Positions 5,786 to 7,121 of a stretch of 7,121 nt of DNA are shown piece by piece. Position numbers and translations under genes: made by a program. Positions within the stretch are counted from its first letter, which is position 1. Each line of letters starts with the position of its first letter. A model generated the notes under the pieces. The model did not search any database, was not told the DNA's origin, and saw only the letters and a program-made list of their open reading frames with translations. Location of the stretch: assembly GCA_003518885.1 (NCBI GenBank), contig DOXU01000049.1:1-7121 (forward strand). Direction: 5' to 3'. The stretch comes from Oscillospiraceae bacterium (lineage in GTDB: Bacteria; Bacillota; Clostridia; Oscillospirales; Ethanoligenentaceae).

Positions 5786-7054
5786 ATGTCCGTTACTTGC
5801 GAATCAATTCTGAACATGCCAGAACTTCGTAACAACATCCGTCTACTTGCCGGAGAATGCGGACTGGACAGTGCAATTCGTTGGACACATATTCTTGAAA
5901 GCACCGAATCCATCCAATTTTTACAAGGAAATGAACTTACCTTCCTAACCGGAATCAAATTGGGAAAGGATACGGGAAAGCTTCTTTCTATCATTGAACG
6001 ACTTACCCAAAAACACGCCGCCGGCCTTGTTATCAATACAGGAAAATTCATTCCCTCTATCCCTCAAAAAGCAATTGAAAAGGCAAATGCTCTTTCTTTT
6101 CCTCTCTTTGAAATTCCTTGGAATGTCCGTCTAGTCGATGTAACCAAATTGATTGGAACTGCTATTGTCGAAAGTAGCATGGAAGAATCATCTATGTCCT
6201 ACTTGTTGGAAAAAATTCTTCTTTCCAATCAAGATAATTTTCAAGATTATCTCTATTCCGCTGAATTCTATGGATACAACTTCACTGGACCCATGCGCAT
6301 TGCAATTGTAGACCTTCCCCATATCACGGATTCGGCCCGACCATCCGAACACACTCGTCTTATTAATTATCGACAAAAAATTCGCTATTTAATTGGGAGT
6401 GTCCTGCGTTCAACCCTCCATACCAAGCTGCTCTCCATGTGGAAAAATAATTATTTTATTTTTATTCTACCAGTCAACCCTGCTAATGATCTAGAACAGG
6501 CCGACTGCATTGCTAAATTAATCATTAAAAAAATGACAAGTTCTCTGCCCACCCTCTCTTTTTTTATGGGCTTAGGCGGATATTACGACCAAATCAAACA
6601 ATTAAAAATCAGTTACAATGAAGCACAGCTTTCTCTAAAACTTGTAGAAGATCATACGGGCAAAAAATATATTTTATACGCTAACACGGGTATTTATCAA
6701 TTTTTAAACAAATTACAAGACCGATCCGTTATGGCTGAATTTTATCGGAAAACACTCGGCAAACTTCTACTTTATGATCAGGAAAACGGCACCGATTTCA
6801 CAGAAACTCTGCATGTCTATCTTGAAGAAGGAGAAAATAGCGCCAACACGGTCCAAAAGCTCTTTATTCACCGCAACACTTTGCAATATCGTCTACATCG
6901 CATTGAGGAAATTCTTTGCCAGAATCTTAAAAATTCTGACGTTAAAATCAGTCTGCAAATTGCCTTCAAAATTCAAAAATTTCTTACCTACGAGGGGCTT
7001 CTCACAGAGGATGAATTAGAGGGTTCACAAGATAAAGCGCCCCAAATTGGTTGA
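5786..7054 (+). CDS. PucR/CdaR-family transcriptional regulator
   Basis: A 422-residue cytoplasmic DNA-binding protein. Residues about 8-125 match the PucR N-terminal ligand-sensing domain (LNMPELRNN, then ELTFLTGIKLG and FPLFEIPWNVRLVDVT). Residues about 165-285 form the GGDEF-like middle domain (MGLGGYYDQIKQLKISYNEA at 261-280). Residues about 340-400 carry the PucR-type helix-turn-helix (NTVQKLFIHRNTLQYRLHRI at 354-373). Family members control purine breakdown and other heterocycle or sugar-acid pathways, usually as activators encoded beside their targets. I chose the ATG at 5786 because AAGGAG (5773-5778) lies seven bases upstream; an in-frame TTG at 5762 lacks a site. The gene follows the importer on the same strand with a terminator and its own -10 box between, so it is probably a separate unit that regulates this locus. 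The effector is unknown. Confidence 0.93.
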   Translation: MSVTCESILNMPELRNNIRLLAGECGLDSAIRWTHILESTESIQFLQGNELTFLTGIKLGKDTGKLLSIIERLTQKHAAGLVINTGKFIPSIPQKAIEKANALSFPLFEIPWNVRLVDVTKLIGTAIVESSMEESSMSYLLEKILLSNQDNFQDYLYSAEFYGYNFTGPMRIAIVDLPHITDSARPSEHTRLINYRQKIRYLIGSVLRSTLHTKLLSMWKNNYFIFILPVNPANDLEQADCIAKLIIKKMTSSLPTLSFFMGLGGYYDQIKQLKISYNEAQLSLKLVEDHTGKKYILYANTGIYQFLNKLQDRSVMAEFYRKTLGKLLLYDQENGTDFTETLHVYLEEGENSANTVQKLFIHRNTLQYRLHRIEEILCQNLKNSDVKISLQIAFKIQKFLTYEGLLTEDELEGSQDKAPQIG

Positions 7055-7056
7055 AT

Positions 7057-7090
7057 GCACATAGACAAAATCTAAAAATCTCTATATAAT
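7057..7090 (+). promoter_or_regulatory. Promoter of a gene beyond the right edge
   Basis: TAGACA (7062-7067), 17 bases, TATAAT (7085-7090). The 13 bases GCACATAGACAAA at 7057-7069 are identical to those of the ABC promoter, and both hexamers and the spacing match it, while the spacer interiors differ. It starts three bases after the regulator stop codon, with no hairpin terminator seen between. The driven gene lies past position 7121. An ATG at 7103 is followed by only a few codons, so nothing can be said about it. Confidence 0.7.
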
Positions 7091-7121
7091 AGAAATAAGA
7101 TAATGGTTCAATCTTTTACAT

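Noticed and set aside
7103..7121. ATG at 7103 as the start of the next gene.
   Set aside because: It lies only about 13 bases after the -10 box with no clear Shine-Dalgarno site, and too few codons remain in the window to judge.

Overview
The window looks like part of a low-to-moderate GC Gram-positive-type (Bacillota) chromosome. The signs are near-consensus sigma-A style promoters with 17-base spacers, strong purine-rich Shine-Dalgarno sites, a lipoprotein substrate-binding protein and a PucR-type regulator. I cannot place it to genus. I see no tRNA, rRNA, CRISPR array or insertion sequence.

Layout, left to right. Positions 2-55 hold the last 17 codons of an unidentified plus-strand gene. 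A strong hairpin at 75-110 separates it from a convergent, minus-strand iron-containing alcohol dehydrogenase (119-1234). A 515-base gap (1235-1749) follows. It carries the dehydrogenase promoter, two twin inverted repeats of the form TTGTG-N6-CACAA, a near-consensus promoter facing right, and a transcribed leader that contains a Rho-independent terminator ahead of the next operon. That operon (1750-5637) encodes an ABC importer: ATPase, two different permeases and a THI5/NMT1-like lipoprotein binding protein. Its last gene is a DUF523/TudS-like protein whose start overlaps the stop of the binding-protein gene. A terminator-like hairpin ends the operon. A PucR-family regulator (5786-7054) follows with its own promoter. 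A second promoter at the right edge (7062-7090) shares a 13-base -35 region, the -10 hexamer and the exact spacing with the ABC promoter.

How the parts may work together. THI5/NMT1-like binding proteins generally serve heterocyclic compounds such as thiamine-type pyrimidines, riboflavin or purine/pyrimidine bases. The DUF523 family includes TudS, an iron-sulfur enzyme that removes sulfur from thiouracil. PucR regulators often govern purine or related nitrogen-heterocycle use. Together they suggest import of a sulfur-bearing or otherwise modified pyrimidine or purine, its desulfuration in the cytoplasm, and local control by the PucR protein. The gene order and motifs are read from the sequence; the substrate and the regulatory link are inference.
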